Shown: piece by piece, positions 37,594-46,421 of the stretch
Layout: every line of letters begins with the position of its first letter
How positions within the stretch are numbered: the first letter of the stretch is position 1
From: Affinundibacterium macrobrachii
Lineage (GTDB): Bacteria > Pseudomonadota > Gammaproteobacteria > Burkholderiales > Burkholderiaceae_D
Length of the DNA: 64,000 nt
Assembly: GCF_014652415.1 (NCBI RefSeq)
Contig: NZ_BMYT01000001.1
Location: forward strand, 186,001 to 250,000
Reading direction: 5' to 3'
The notes under the pieces: generated by a model
What the model was told of the DNA's origin: nothing
Database searches by the model: none
What the model saw: the letters and a program-made list of their open reading frames with translations, nothing else
Made by a program: the position numbers and the translations under genes

Positions 37594-39130
37594 TTACTGA
37601 CTCAATTGGATACTGTTCTGCAACGGTGTCCAATTTTGCGGATCAAGTATGCTGTAACTCTTGATGTGATCTTCGTATTTCACCGTGATGATTTGCGAGG
37701 TGTGCGCATTTGTGTTTGAGAAGTCGTGCACTTGCCCCATACGTCCAGGTAATAGCAAAACTAGCTTCTCGATCAACAAACCAACTAATCGCTGACCTAT
37801 GCGGGTGATTAAAATCTTCGATTCAGAATTCATTTCGGACGGTTTTTGCACGGATAATAAACCCAGATCCCATAACGCTAGCGTTTTATTATTCCAGACA
37901 ATGTTCCCAACTTGAGCAGGCTGAATTGCGGTAAGCGTATCAATTTGCTCGGGCAAATTAATGATCGACTCTAGATGCTGGATATTAATCGCCCACGCAT
38001 GACCTGCTTGAATCACCACAAAGATTTCTTTGTTGCGCGTTAATTCTTTCTGATCAATGTCTTCCGTTTCGCTTAAGGCACTCATAGGGCAATTGCCAAT
38101 TAAGCCTGTACCACTAACGACCAGCGCTTTCGACTTATCTGCTAAATTACAAACACCTTGTAGCGCAGAATTGATGGGCAAGCCAGCTTCTGCAGAACCC
38201 TGTAAGGTGTCGAGATGGAGCGTCTCTACTTTACTCACATCATCGACTGGCAAACCAACGCAACGACCTTCATGCGTCAAGATAAGTAAGAGATTAGTGA
38301 GACTAGAATTGGTGTCAATGCGCTCGAAACCTATGCTGGGTAATGTAGCTAGTACAGGGACGTCGCGATTACGCCACTTCACTAAGCCCAACCAACTTGC
38401 ATCCGCGCCTAAAATTTTCTGTATTGGTGGCATTGGCAAAACAGCGGCCACTTCATCGGTTGAGATCGCAAGAATTTGAGTATCTATTTTAAAACTGGCA
38501 AATAGTTTTTTTTGAGACTCGCTGTATAGCCCATTTTCCAACGGCTTTGAAAATGGCGAGTGTTCGAAAAGCGCATCACTTTGCCCCACGCTAGACCAAA
38601 TTTGACTGAGTTTAAGTAGTGCCGGAACATCCAATACGCCGACTGTTTTTGCTTGATATTTGGTGTCGCTGATATCACGCATATCAGTAATTTCAGCAGC
38701 ATTAGAATTTTCAAGAGATTGATACTGCTTAATCTGTATGCTGGTGTGAAAAAGTTCATCAGCATCCTCAGCATGAATAAGGCGATGTATTTGGCCTATG
38801 GTAGTTTTTTGCAAACCTTCAACCAAGTCGATTGCAATACCAATCGATTTTTTTTTCCATCTTTAGCAATAACACTTGCGGCGGAGAGTTATGTAACTCT
38901 CCCGGCCAAGGTAACCAACGTCGTAGATCAATGAGTGGGATCGATTGTTCTCGATAAGTCAAAATGCCGAGCACCGCGCTGTCTCGTCTAGGGATATGCG
39001 AAAAATCCTTAGGCATCTCAATCGCCTGCATGACAAATTCGAGAGGAACCGCAAATTGAAGGTCATTTAACTTACATAGAATGAAGTTTTGGATGACATC
39101 CGTACGCACAGCTGCCATCGTCATGGTCAC
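37594..39130 (-). pseudogene. Triple-CheW chemotaxis protein, frameshifted at a 9-base homopolymer
   Basis: Two minus-strand frames form one gene. The first (39130 to 38819) encodes the start of a CheW domain (FILCKLNDLQFAVPLEFVMQ) and stops soon after LLLKMEKK. The second (to 37594) continues with SIGIAIDLVEGLQKTTIGQ and then two more CheW-like domains (FASFKIDTQILAISTDEV near 38490; EIFVVIQAGHAWAINIQHL near 38020). The switch falls in a run of nine A (plus-strand T9, 38848-38856). With eight A the frame is continuous and gives about 511 residues. It could be a pseudogene, an assembly indel, a phase-variable locus or a slippage site. CheW proteins couple receptors to CheA. The start overlaps the receptor gene stop, so the two are one operon. 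Confidence 0.8.
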
Positions 39131-40455
39131 AAATACTCCGTTGTTTGGTTTAACTCGTTCAACAGTTTTGATACGTTTCTGGTTGCTTCTGCTTGTTCTG
39201 TCGTTGCTGTATGAATTAATGAAATCGATTCGGTCGTACTTGTCATCGAATTGAGAATTTTTGAGAACGAGTCACTCACCTGCTCCGTTAATCGACCACC
39301 TTCATCAACTCGTGTTACCGTCTGCGTAACAAGCTTCGCAATTTCACGCGCTGCCATGGTAGATTTTTCTGCTAATTTTCTTACTTCATCTGCAACCACA
39401 GAAAATCCCAGGCCTTGTTCACCAGCACGCGCTGCTTCAATCGCCGCATTAAACGCTAATAAATTGGTTTGATTTGCGATATTCGCGATGGTATTAATAA
39501 TCTCGTTGATATCCTTGGATGACTGCTGAATCGCCATGATCGCGTCTTGGGATCGTTGCAAGACCGCACTACCATCCATCGCGTGTTGTTGCGTTCGTTC
39601 CGCTAGATCGTTTGAATGTTCAGAACTCTTAGAAATGCTGTCGATTGATGTGGTGAGCTCATCCAAAATCTTAGTGATGAGATCGACCTTTTCACGGATG
39701 GTATTTTCACGTTGTACTTGCTCACTGATATCCATCGCATACTTCACTACCTTGTAGGGCTTACCATGCAAGTCGATAACTGGGTTGTACGTCGCTTGTA
39801 TCCAAACTTCGGCATCATGTTTGCCTAGACGTTTAAATCTGCCGCTCTTAAATTGTCCCTCACCTAAATCGGCCCAGAAATTTCTATATTCAGCGGATTT
39901 AATTAAAGTCTCTTCGCAGAACATCTTTTGGTGCTGTCCGATGACTTCATCGCGGGTATAACCCATGGTGCGTAAGAAGTTATTATTGACATCAAGTACA
40001 TAGCCTCGCAAATCAAATTCAATCACTGCTTGGGAACGTGATATCGCGGCAATCTTCTCTTCGAACTCAGATTCTTGAATACGTTGAGCGGTAATATCTG
40101 TTGCGAACTTAATGACCTTGTAGGGTTTTCCGGAAGCATCTAGTACGGGATTGTAGGATGCCTGTATCCACACGTCTTTACCGTGTACATCGACCCGATG
40201 GTAGACGCCAGCACTATGTTCGCCACGTCCTAGCTTATCCCAAAAGATTTGATAATCGCGACTACTTGATTCTTCCCTAGTGCAAAATAATTTGTGATGT
40301 TGACCAACGACGTGCTCAGCTGAGTAGCCAAAAATGCGCAGAAAATTCTCATTCGCATGTAATATTTGCCCTTATAAGTCAAATTGAACAATGGCTTGAA
40401 CTTGGTTTAAAGCTTGAAGCAAATCTTCTTGAATGAATGAGTTGTGTGCAGTCAT
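39127..40455 (-). pseudogene. PAS-PAS methyl-accepting chemotaxis protein with in-frame stop codon
   Basis: From ATG 40455 the frame reads MTAHNSFIQEDLLQALNQ and VQAIVQFDL, then meets TAA at 40372-40374, then continues in the same frame with [19 protein letters not shown] to the end at 39127. Removing the stop gives 442 residues: PAS 1 (about 20-130), PAS 2 (about 140-255, [20 protein letters not shown]), and a receptor signalling domain with [20 protein letters not shown] and [15 protein letters not shown]. In PAS 2 the equivalent place is FDLRG, so TAA probably replaced a sense codon such as CAA. There is no membrane segment, so this was a soluble receptor. Internal initiation could still give a PAS-plus-signalling fragment. 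Confidence 0.85.
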
Positions 40456-40718
40456 GATTGATCTCACATTTAAATTGCTACATGGAAATATTAAATTGAG
40501 TTTATCTTGCTTTAGTTTTGCCAAGCAATAGTTCGCAAAGTTAAAGAATGTTAAGTCTTCGAAGCTTTGTCTTTGAATGTCTTGACTTAAACAAATCAAA
40601 TGTCGCAAATAAAAATCAAGAATTTAAGCCCAATTCCCCATAACAGATTACCACGCTAGCGCTGCTTATTTACACAATTTGATAGCGCAAGCACATAGAC
40701 AATTTCGAATGTAAATTT

Positions 40719-41696
40719 ATGTTAATTTCAGAAAATATTTGCTTTAACGATATTCAACTCGCCCACCAACGTATCGCGGCGCATGTTAAAAGAACACCAG
40801 TTCAGCGTTCATCTGTCGCTAATCAATTAGCAGGTGCAGAACTATTTTTTAAATGTGAGAATTTTCAAGATACCGGCGCTTTTAAATTTCGCGGTGCTTG
40901 CAATGCACTAATACAGTTTTCTCCGCAACAAAAGCAACGAGGGGTGGTGAGTTTTTCGTCGGGCAATCATGCGCAAGCAATTGCGAAAGCAGCACGCTTG
41001 TTTGGAATACGTGCGGTGATCGTGATGCCGCATGATGCTCCCGAAATAAAAGTCGCAGCGACACGCGGATATAGTGCCGAGATCGTGATGTATGACCGAT
41101 ACAAAGAAGATCGTGAAGAAATTGGTCGACGCTTGGCTCAAGATCAAGGCTTAACATTAATTCCGCCCTACGATCATCCGCATGTGATGGCTGGACAAGG
41201 TACCAGCGCCAAAGAATTGATTGAAGAAGTGGGTCAACTGGATTACTTATTTGTTCCCTTGGGTGGTGGTGGTCTGCTCTCAGGTTGTGCACTTGCGGCA
41301 AAATCATTAAGCCCACAATGCCAGGTAATTGGTGTTGAACCAGAAGCAGGTAATGACGGGCAGCGTAGTTTTCAAAGCGGCAGTATCGTCCACATTGAAA
41401 CGCCAAACACGATTGCCGATGGTGCGCAAACGCAGCACCTTGGAAACTATACCTTCCCAATAATTCAACAATATGTGGATGCAATTGAAACAGTCAGCGA
41501 CGCGCAATTAATCGATACCATGAAATTCTTCGCCAACCGAACGAAGATGATGGTGGAACCGACTGGTTGCCTAGGTGCCGCCTTGGCAATGAGTGGCAAA
41601 TATGATTTACGTGGACGCCGAGTCGGCATCATTATTTCTGGAGGTAATGTGGATTTACGGCGCTTTGCACGATTTGTTTTAGATTCTGAGGCTTAG
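40719..41696 (+). CDS. PLP-dependent threonine dehydratase / hydroxyaspartate ammonia-lyase-like enzyme
   Basis: This 325-residue fold-type II PLP enzyme carries the PLP lysine in DTGAFKFRGACNAL near residue 52, the phosphate loop as PLGGGGLLSGCALA near 187, SSGNHAQAIAKAARL near 87, and IISGGNVDL at the end. It lacks the ACT domains of biosynthetic threonine deaminase (IlvA, about 500 residues). The group includes catabolic threonine dehydratase, serine racemase and threo-3-hydroxyaspartate ammonia-lyase, and the substrate is not settled. There is no clear ribosome site before the ATG. Confidence 0.87.
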   Translation: MLISENICFNDIQLAHQRIAAHVKRTPVQRSSVANQLAGAELFFKCENFQDTGAFKFRGACNALIQFSPQQKQRGVVSFSSGNHAQAIAKAARLFGIRAVIVMPHDAPEIKVAATRGYSAEIVMYDRYKEDREEIGRRLAQDQGLTLIPPYDHPHVMAGQGTSAKELIEEVGQLDYLFVPLGGGGLLSGCALAAKSLSPQCQVIGVEPEAGNDGQRSFQSGSIVHIETPNTIADGAQTQHLGNYTFPIIQQYVDAIETVSDAQLIDTMKFFANRTKMMVEPTGCLGAALAMSGKYDLRGRRVGIIISGGNVDLRRFARFVLDSEA

Positions 41697-41697
41697 T

Positions 41698-41725
41698 TAG
41701 CAATACTTATGTAGCAATACTTAGT
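41698..41725. repeat. Tandem duplication, 14-base unit x2
   Basis: TAGCAATACTTATG (41698-41711) is followed by TAGCAATACTTAGT (41712-41725), beginning directly after the stop codon of the PLP enzyme gene. Confidence 0.85.
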
Positions 41726-41814
41726 TTGCTGTGGTTGTGTATGATTGGCGACCAATACGCCAATTTGATTTTTGAAATAAACTTGCTACTCGCCGCGATA
41801 TTCACTAGTCTGAG

Positions 41815-41858
41815 TAAGCAATGAGTACGCAATGAATAAGCAATAAATAAGCATCAAA
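41815..41858. repeat. Degenerate tandem repeat, 11-base unit x4
   Basis: TAAGCAATGAG, TACGCAATGAA, TAAGCAATAAA and TAAGCATCAAA follow each other in register (41815-41858), 60-100 bases before the iron-sulfur subunit gene. Confidence 0.8.
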
Positions 41859-41919
41859 AAAATAGATCCGTCGAAGTCACCTTTTTACGCGCATCAAATA
41901 TGAGAAAAGGAATATAGAA

Positions 41920-42378
41920 ATGCTAAAACTTAACGTCAATATGAAAGAAAGCGCGCTAGATCTCGCGCCAGATACTCCTGTATTGTGGGCAATTCGTGAT
42001 GGACTCGGATTGAGTGGAACGAAATTCGGTTGTGGTGTTGCCCAATGTGGTGCCTGTACGGTACATGTCGATGGTCAAGCGATACGTTCATGCATTACAC
42101 CCGTATCTGCGGTCAGCGGCCGCAAGATTACGACGATCGAAGCGATTACGAATGACAAAGTGGGTAAAGCCGTCCATGCAGTATGGGTAGCGCATGATGT
42201 GGCGCAATGCGGATACTGTCAGAGCGGGCAAATTATGAGTGCTACTGCTCTACTGAAGTCAAATAAAAAACCAAGTGATGCAGATATTGATGCGGCGATG
42301 TCGGGCAATATTTGTCGCTGCGGAACTTATCAGCGTATACGCAGCGCCATCAAGGCGGCGTCTGCCGCTCTAGCTTAA
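41920..42378 (+). CDS. iorA: [2Fe-2S] subunit of a molybdenum hydroxylase (isoquinoline 1-oxidoreductase alpha-like)
   Basis: This 152-residue protein binds two [2Fe-2S] clusters. The N-terminal ferredoxin-like domain has GTKFGCGVAQCGACTVHVDG with the four-cysteine set completed near SCITPVS. The C-terminal helical domain has AQCGYCQSGQIM and GNICRCGTYQRIR. It passes electrons from the molybdopterin subunit encoded 52 bases downstream. Two-subunit enzymes of this layout (IorAB type) oxidise N-heterocycles or aldehydes. AAAAGGAA precedes the ATG. Confidence 0.9.
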   Translation: MLKLNVNMKESALDLAPDTPVLWAIRDGLGLSGTKFGCGVAQCGACTVHVDGQAIRSCITPVSAVSGRKITTIEAITNDKVGKAVHAVWVAHDVAQCGYCQSGQIMSATALLKSNKKPSDADIDAAMSGNICRCGTYQRIRSAIKAASAALA

Positions 42379-42430
42379 TTGAATCGGTCCAGAAGATCGC
42401 AATTAAATCACCGCACATAAAGGAATTCAT

Positions 42431-44695
42431 ATGCATTTCGATTCGAAAAATAGTGATCTGAGTCAGATCCCAAAAGGCATTGCTAGTTTAATTGAACAAC
42501 AGAATTCTTCATTTGGAAAATCAGCCGAATTGTCGCGTCGTCAGTTTCTCAAGATGACAGTCGCTAGCGGTTTCGCCTTAGGCGTATTCCCTGCTCAGGC
42601 TCAAGACACGCCGCAAAACAAGGCCAATGCTGCCGGTTTGAAAGCTTTTCAACAACCAACCGCATTCGTGCAAATCACCCGCGATGGAAGTATCACTGTC
42701 ACCATTAATCGGCTGGAGTTTGGACAAGGTGTACACACTGCTTTACCCATGATTCTGGCAGAAGAATTGGATGCTGATTGGGGCAAAGTCCATGCGGTTC
42801 ATGGTAGCGCCGACCCTGCTTATGTCGATCCTGCGTTTGGTATGCATTTGACTGGTGGGTCGGGATCCATCAAAAATTCTTATACACAATATCGCGAACT
42901 TGGCGCTCGAGTACGCGCCATGTTAATCAGCGCGGCAGCTGCACAGTGGAATGTGAGTCCCGACATTTTACGCACAGATCGTAGTACGGTGATTCGTGCC
43001 GATGGAAAAACTTTGAGCTATGGTGAGCTGGCTGAAGCAGCGATGAAAGTCGTTGTTCCAACAAAAGTTAGCTTAAAAGATCCAAAAAATTTCAAGATCA
43101 TCGGCAAGCAAGTTGGTCGTCTTGATGCGAAAGATAAATCAAGCGGCAAGCAAGATTTTGGTATCGATGTGCGTCTGCCCGGCATGCTTACTGCTGTCAT
43201 TGCCCATCCTATGGTGTTTGGTGCCAGCATTAAATCATTTGACGACAATGCGGCGAAACAAGTTAAAGGTGTACGTGCGATTGTTAAAATTAAAGTAGAT
43301 CGCGGTGGCGAAGGAGTTGCGGTGATCGCTGATGGGTATTGGCCAGCTAAACAAGCACGTGATCTTTTGAAAATTGATTGGGATGCTAGTCAAGTAGAAA
43401 AAGTTGACTCGACAGCGCAATTAAAAAAATATCGAGAATTAGCACAAACCACGGGTAATCTGCACTTTAAAGCGGATGTCAGTCAACTATCCAGTGCGCC
43501 GAAAAAAATCCAAGCCGAATATACTTTCCCTTATCTCGCGCATGCACCAATGGAGCCGCTCAATTGCACGGTGCACATTAATGCGGATGCTAGCAAAGCA
43601 GAATTGTGGGTAGGCACGCAAATGCCAGGCTTAGAAGCGATGGCAGCGGCACAAGTATTAGGCGTATCTCCACAGAATCTACAGATACATGTGCAAATGG
43701 CTGGCGGTGGTTTTGGGCGTCGCGCGGTTCCAAGTTGTGATTATGTTGTGGAGTCCTGTCAAGTTGCCAAAGCCGCTCGTAGCGCTGGTATCCAAGCACC
43801 GATACGCACTATTTGGAGCCGCGAAGATGACATCAAAGGCGGCTATTATCGACCCATGCACGTGCATAAAGCGCAGATCGGTTTTGATGAGCAAGGCCAA
43901 GTGCAGGCTTGGGATCACGTGATTGTTGGTCAATCCATTGTTGCAGGCACGCCATTTGAAGGATTCTTGATGAAAGATGGTGTCGATGGCACGGCGATTG
44001 AAGGAATGCGCGATCCCTATCCGATTCCCATGCGTTTGTCGGTGCATCATCCTAAAGTCAATGTGCCGGTGCTTTGGTGGCGCAGCGTGGGGTCAACCCA
44101 CACAGCTTATGTGATGGAAACATTAATCGATGAAATCGCGAGAGCTGCCAAACAAGATCCCGTCGCTTATCGCTTAAAACAGTTTGGCGACAAACATCCA
44201 CGCCACACTGCCGCATTGAAATTAGCGGTGGAAAAATCGGGCTACAGCAAACGTCGCTTACCAAAGGGACAAGCTTGGGGCGTGGCGGTACATGAATCAT
44301 TCCAAACTGTGGTTGCTTATGTCGTGACCGCATCGGTCAAAAATGGACAAGCAAAACTCCATACAGCAACTGCGGGCGTACATTGCAATTTGGCGGTCAA
44401 TCCCAAGACGATCGAAGCGCAAATTCAAGGTGCGGCTTTAATGGGCTTGGGCATGTGTCTAGAAAATGCAGCGATCACTTTGAAAGACGGTGTCGTTGAA
44501 CAAGACAACTTTGGACAATATGCGGTCGCACGAATCACTGATATGCCGCAAATGACGGTGCACATCGTTCCTAGCGCAGACCCACCAACTGGTATCGGTG
44601 AGCCTGGTTTGCCTCCGCTTGCACCAGCATTTGCCAATGCGATTGCACAATTAACTGGCAAAGTGCCACGTAGCTTGCCGTTTAAGTTGGCGTAA
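42431..44695 (+). CDS. iorB: Molybdopterin subunit of an IorB-type molybdenum hydroxylase, Tat-exported
   Basis: This 754-residue protein has a twin-arginine signal near residue 36 (SRRQFLKMTVASGFALGVFPAQAQ region), so the assembled enzyme is probably exported folded. NRLEFGQGVHTALPMILAEELD near residue 95, AGGGFGRRAVPSCDYV near 425, VLWWRSVGSTHTAYVME near 545 and GIGEPGLPPLAPAFANA near 720 are conserved cofactor-site segments of this family; the last holds the catalytic Glu. There is no separate FAD subunit, as expected for IorAB enzymes. No XdhC-like maturation gene or cytochrome partner is encoded next to it. The substrate is unknown. Confidence 0.9.
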   Translation: MHFDSKNSDLSQIPKGIASLIEQQNSSFGKSAELSRRQFLKMTVASGFALGVFPAQAQDTPQNKANAAGLKAFQQPTAFVQITRDGSITVTINRLEFGQGVHTALPMILAEELDADWGKVHAVHGSADPAYVDPAFGMHLTGGSGSIKNSYTQYRELGARVRAMLISAAAAQWNVSPDILRTDRSTVIRADGKTLSYGELAEAAMKVVVPTKVSLKDPKNFKIIGKQVGRLDAKDKSSGKQDFGIDVRLPGMLTAVIAHPMVFGASIKSFDDNAAKQVKGVRAIVKIKVDRGGEGVAVIADGYWPAKQARDLLKIDWDASQVEKVDSTAQLKKYRELAQTTGNLHFKADVSQLSSAPKKIQAEYTFPYLAHAPMEPLNCTVHINADASKAELWVGTQMPGLEAMAAAQVLGVSPQNLQIHVQMAGGGFGRRAVPSCDYVVESCQVAKAARSAGIQAPIRTIWSREDDIKGGYYRPMHVHKAQIGFDEQGQVQAWDHVIVGQSIVAGTPFEGFLMKDGVDGTAIEGMRDPYPIPMRLSVHHPKVNVPVLWWRSVGSTHTAYVMETLIDEIARAAKQDPVAYRLKQFGDKHPRHTAALKLAVEKSGYSKRRLPKGQAWGVAVHESFQTVVAYVVTASVKNGQAKLHTATAGVHCNLAVNPKTIEAQIQGAALMGLGMCLENAAITLKDGVVEQDNFGQYAVARITDMPQMTVHIVPSADPPTGIGEPGLPPLAPAFANAIAQLTGKVPRSLPFKLA

Positions 44696-44740
44696 TATTG
44701 CTGATATTGTGGGTTAGCGCTTAAGAAACTCACTTCCATC

Positions 44741-44779
44741 AAAAAGCCCCTAAGACCATTAGATCTTAGGGGCTTTTTG
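44741..44779 (+). terminator. Rho-independent terminator after iorB
   Basis: AAAAAGCCCCTAAGA (from 44741) pairs with TCTTAGGGGCTTTTT (to 44778), a stem of about 15 bp around a short ATTAG-type loop, with T run. It works in both directions and also faces the converging gene at 44849. Confidence 0.92.
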
Positions 44780-44801
44780 TTCGACAGCGCGATTGATTTA
44801 G

Positions 44802-44831
44802 TCACGCAATTTCATGCAACTTCACGCAATG
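44802..44831. repeat. Tandem repeat, 10-base unit x3
   Basis: TCACGCAATT, TCATGCAACT and TCACGCAATG run in tandem between the iorB terminator and the end of the DUF4124-like gene. Confidence 0.8.
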
Positions 44832-44848
44832 ATACTTACTTTTCAAAA

Positions 44849-45274
44849 TCACTCATGTTTCAATTTGCTGTGATGCGCTTTAAAAAAACGGATGAAAATT
44901 AAACAAAACAAAGCACCAGCACCCGCCATCATCAACAATAAAAAATACAAAACTGGCTTCTCAAGTGGTAACTCGCTATCCATATAGATTTGTCCCGGCT
45001 TGGTCACATATTTGCCATCGGCACTTAACATGCCGCCATTTTCAGCCAGTTTAGGTCCGGTCTCTTGCTTTGGCATAATGACTCTTGCACTGACAGCTTG
45101 TCCTGCGACGATAGGAAATTCACTCGATGCGGTTTTAAAGCCACGCTTACTACAAGCTTCACTGGAAAAAATCTTTTTCCCTTGCTGGTCAATGCAAATA
45201 AAGGCATCTGCGTGCACAAGATCGAATGAACAGATCGCAGTTAAAAAAATCAAGAACGATAAAATACGTGGCAT
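44849..45274 (-). CDS. Secreted/membrane DUF4124-like protein
   Basis: This 141-residue protein has a signal peptide (about 1-22, ending DLVHA), then FICIDQQGKKIFSSEACSKRG, which resembles the N-terminal DUF4124 domain (short beta hairpin with two cysteines, common in periplasmic proteins of beta- and gamma-proteobacteria). A second hydrophobic helix lies near residues 108-130 (VLYFLLLMMAGAGALFCLIFIRFF), followed by a basic His/Lys tail in the cytoplasm. Function is unknown. No ribosome site stands out. Confidence 0.7.
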   Translation of the reverse strand: MPRILSFLIFLTAICSFDLVHADAFICIDQQGKKIFSSEACSKRGFKTASSEFPIVAGQAVSARVIMPKQETGPKLAENGGMLSADGKYVTKPGQIYMDSELPLEKPVLYFLLLMMAGAGALFCLIFIRFFKAHHSKLKHE

Positions 45275-45463
45275 AGAGGCGAGAATCAGCAGGAAGTTAA
45301 CAGTAGATATTTGCGTAAATTGAATTCATCTCAATATAGATGCAGAGTTACGAAAACATCTTCGAATACAAATAAATTCAATTGAGCGGCGATGTTATCA
45401 GAGCATCGACAGTTTAGCGAGTTTTAAACAAGAAGCGCTTCGCCATCTCAAGTGTAGAATTCT

Positions 45464-45496
45464 TTAACTCAAGATTAACTGAAGATTAAATGAATT
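45464..45496. repeat. Tandem repeat, 11-base unit x3
   Basis: TTAACTCAAGA, TTAACTGAAGA and TTAAATGAATT follow one another in register. Confidence 0.75.
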
Positions 45497-45544
45497 GAAA
45501 ACTAAAGCAAATTTCATCATTCAGACTTATTTTCTTCTATTCTG

Positions 45545-45572
45545 TTGGAACACGAGAAACTTATAGTATATT
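45545..45572 (+). promoter_or_regulatory. Putative sigma-70 promoter
   Basis: TTGGAA (45545-45550) and TATATT (45567-45572) are separated by 16 bases and lie 75-100 bases before the gene at 45648. Assigned by similarity to the consensus only. Confidence 0.45.
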
Positions 45573-45647
45573 TTCGAATGTGCGAAAAAATTCCCAATTG
45601 CAACAATTTATCGCTAACACTTTCGGATCAAGCTTTCTTTTCTGTAT

Positions 45648-46328
45648 ATGCAAATTTCCATCTATGACAAAACCGATAAAGGGCGCGAAGAAATCGCTAC
45701 CCGCAAATGGCATTTACCTTCGCGTATGCGTTCTTTACTGGTGCTCATTGATGGCAAAAAGACAGATGCGGATATCGTACAAAAAATCGGTGGCTTAGGA
45801 TTGAATTCGCAAAGCCTGCAAGAATTGCTAGATGATGGGTTTATTCAACGCGTGTCGGTTGAATCTGATCAAGTTGATACCATACTCGATCAGCAATCCG
45901 ATAATCTCGATTTGACCCAAAATCCAAGTTCTCCAGACTTACAAGTTAACACCTTAGGTTCTATCGATGCACTAGAAGAATCGCAAACGATTTTTGATGC
46001 TTCCGAAGACGAAAACCCCGCGTGGAATCAAGACCTAGACGCCCTGCTCGCCAAGTTTGATGAAGATAAAACAGAATCGCGCGTGCAAATGATGAAGCGC
46101 TATTTAGCGGAATCAATAAAAGAGCATTTAGGATTAAAAGGTTTTTTCCTACAGAGAAAATTACAGAAAGCACAGAATCTTTACGATATTCACACCTTCA
46201 GACAAGCCTACGTCTCGGCTGTTTTGCATTCCAAAGGTAAGGATTTAGCGATTGAATTACGCGATCAATTTGATGCCCGCATGTATGTTCGATTTTCTTT
46301 GGATGATCCTGAATTTCTAGAAGAATAA
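45648..46328 (+). CDS. Uncharacterised acidic cytosolic protein
   Basis: This 226-residue protein has no signal peptide or membrane helix. Residues 1-65 (YDKTDKGREEIATRKWHLPSRMRSLLVLIDGKKTDADIVQKIGGLGLNSQSLQELLDDGFIQ) look like a small winged-helix domain of the type seen in response-regulator-like or gliding-type regulators. Residues 70-130 are acidic and probably disordered. Residues 135-226 are helical (RVQMMKRYLAESIKEHLGLKG and an ending LDDPEFLEE). Similar hypothetical proteins occur in Burkholderiales. No function is assigned. Confidence 0.72.
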   Translation: MQISIYDKTDKGREEIATRKWHLPSRMRSLLVLIDGKKTDADIVQKIGGLGLNSQSLQELLDDGFIQRVSVESDQVDTILDQQSDNLDLTQNPSSPDLQVNTLGSIDALEESQTIFDASEDENPAWNQDLDALLAKFDEDKTESRVQMMKRYLAESIKEHLGLKGFFLQRKLQKAQNLYDIHTFRQAYVSAVLHSKGKDLAIELRDQFDARMYVRFSLDDPEFLEE

Positions 46329-46341
46329 AGCACAATGAAGA

Positions 46342-46374
46342 TAAAAAAAGGCCAGAAAAATTTCTAGCCTTTTT
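46342..46374. terminator. Bidirectional terminator between converging genes
   Basis: AAAAAAAGGCCAGAAA (from 46342) pairs with TTTCTAGCCTTTTTT (to 46374) with one mismatch. The A and T runs on either side allow termination in both directions. Confidence 0.85.
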
Positions 46375-46421
46375 TACTTTTAAGGCGCTAAAGACACGCC
46401 AAATCACTTACAACGACTAGC

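Larger units (their letters stand above)
45275..45647. other. Divergent spacer with repeat and promoter
   Basis: No gene is supported here. It holds the promoters of the two flanking divergent genes, a small hairpin (CGATG ... CATCG around 45394-45412), an 11-base tandem repeat (45464-45496) and a plausible rightward promoter (45545-45572). Confidence 0.5.
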
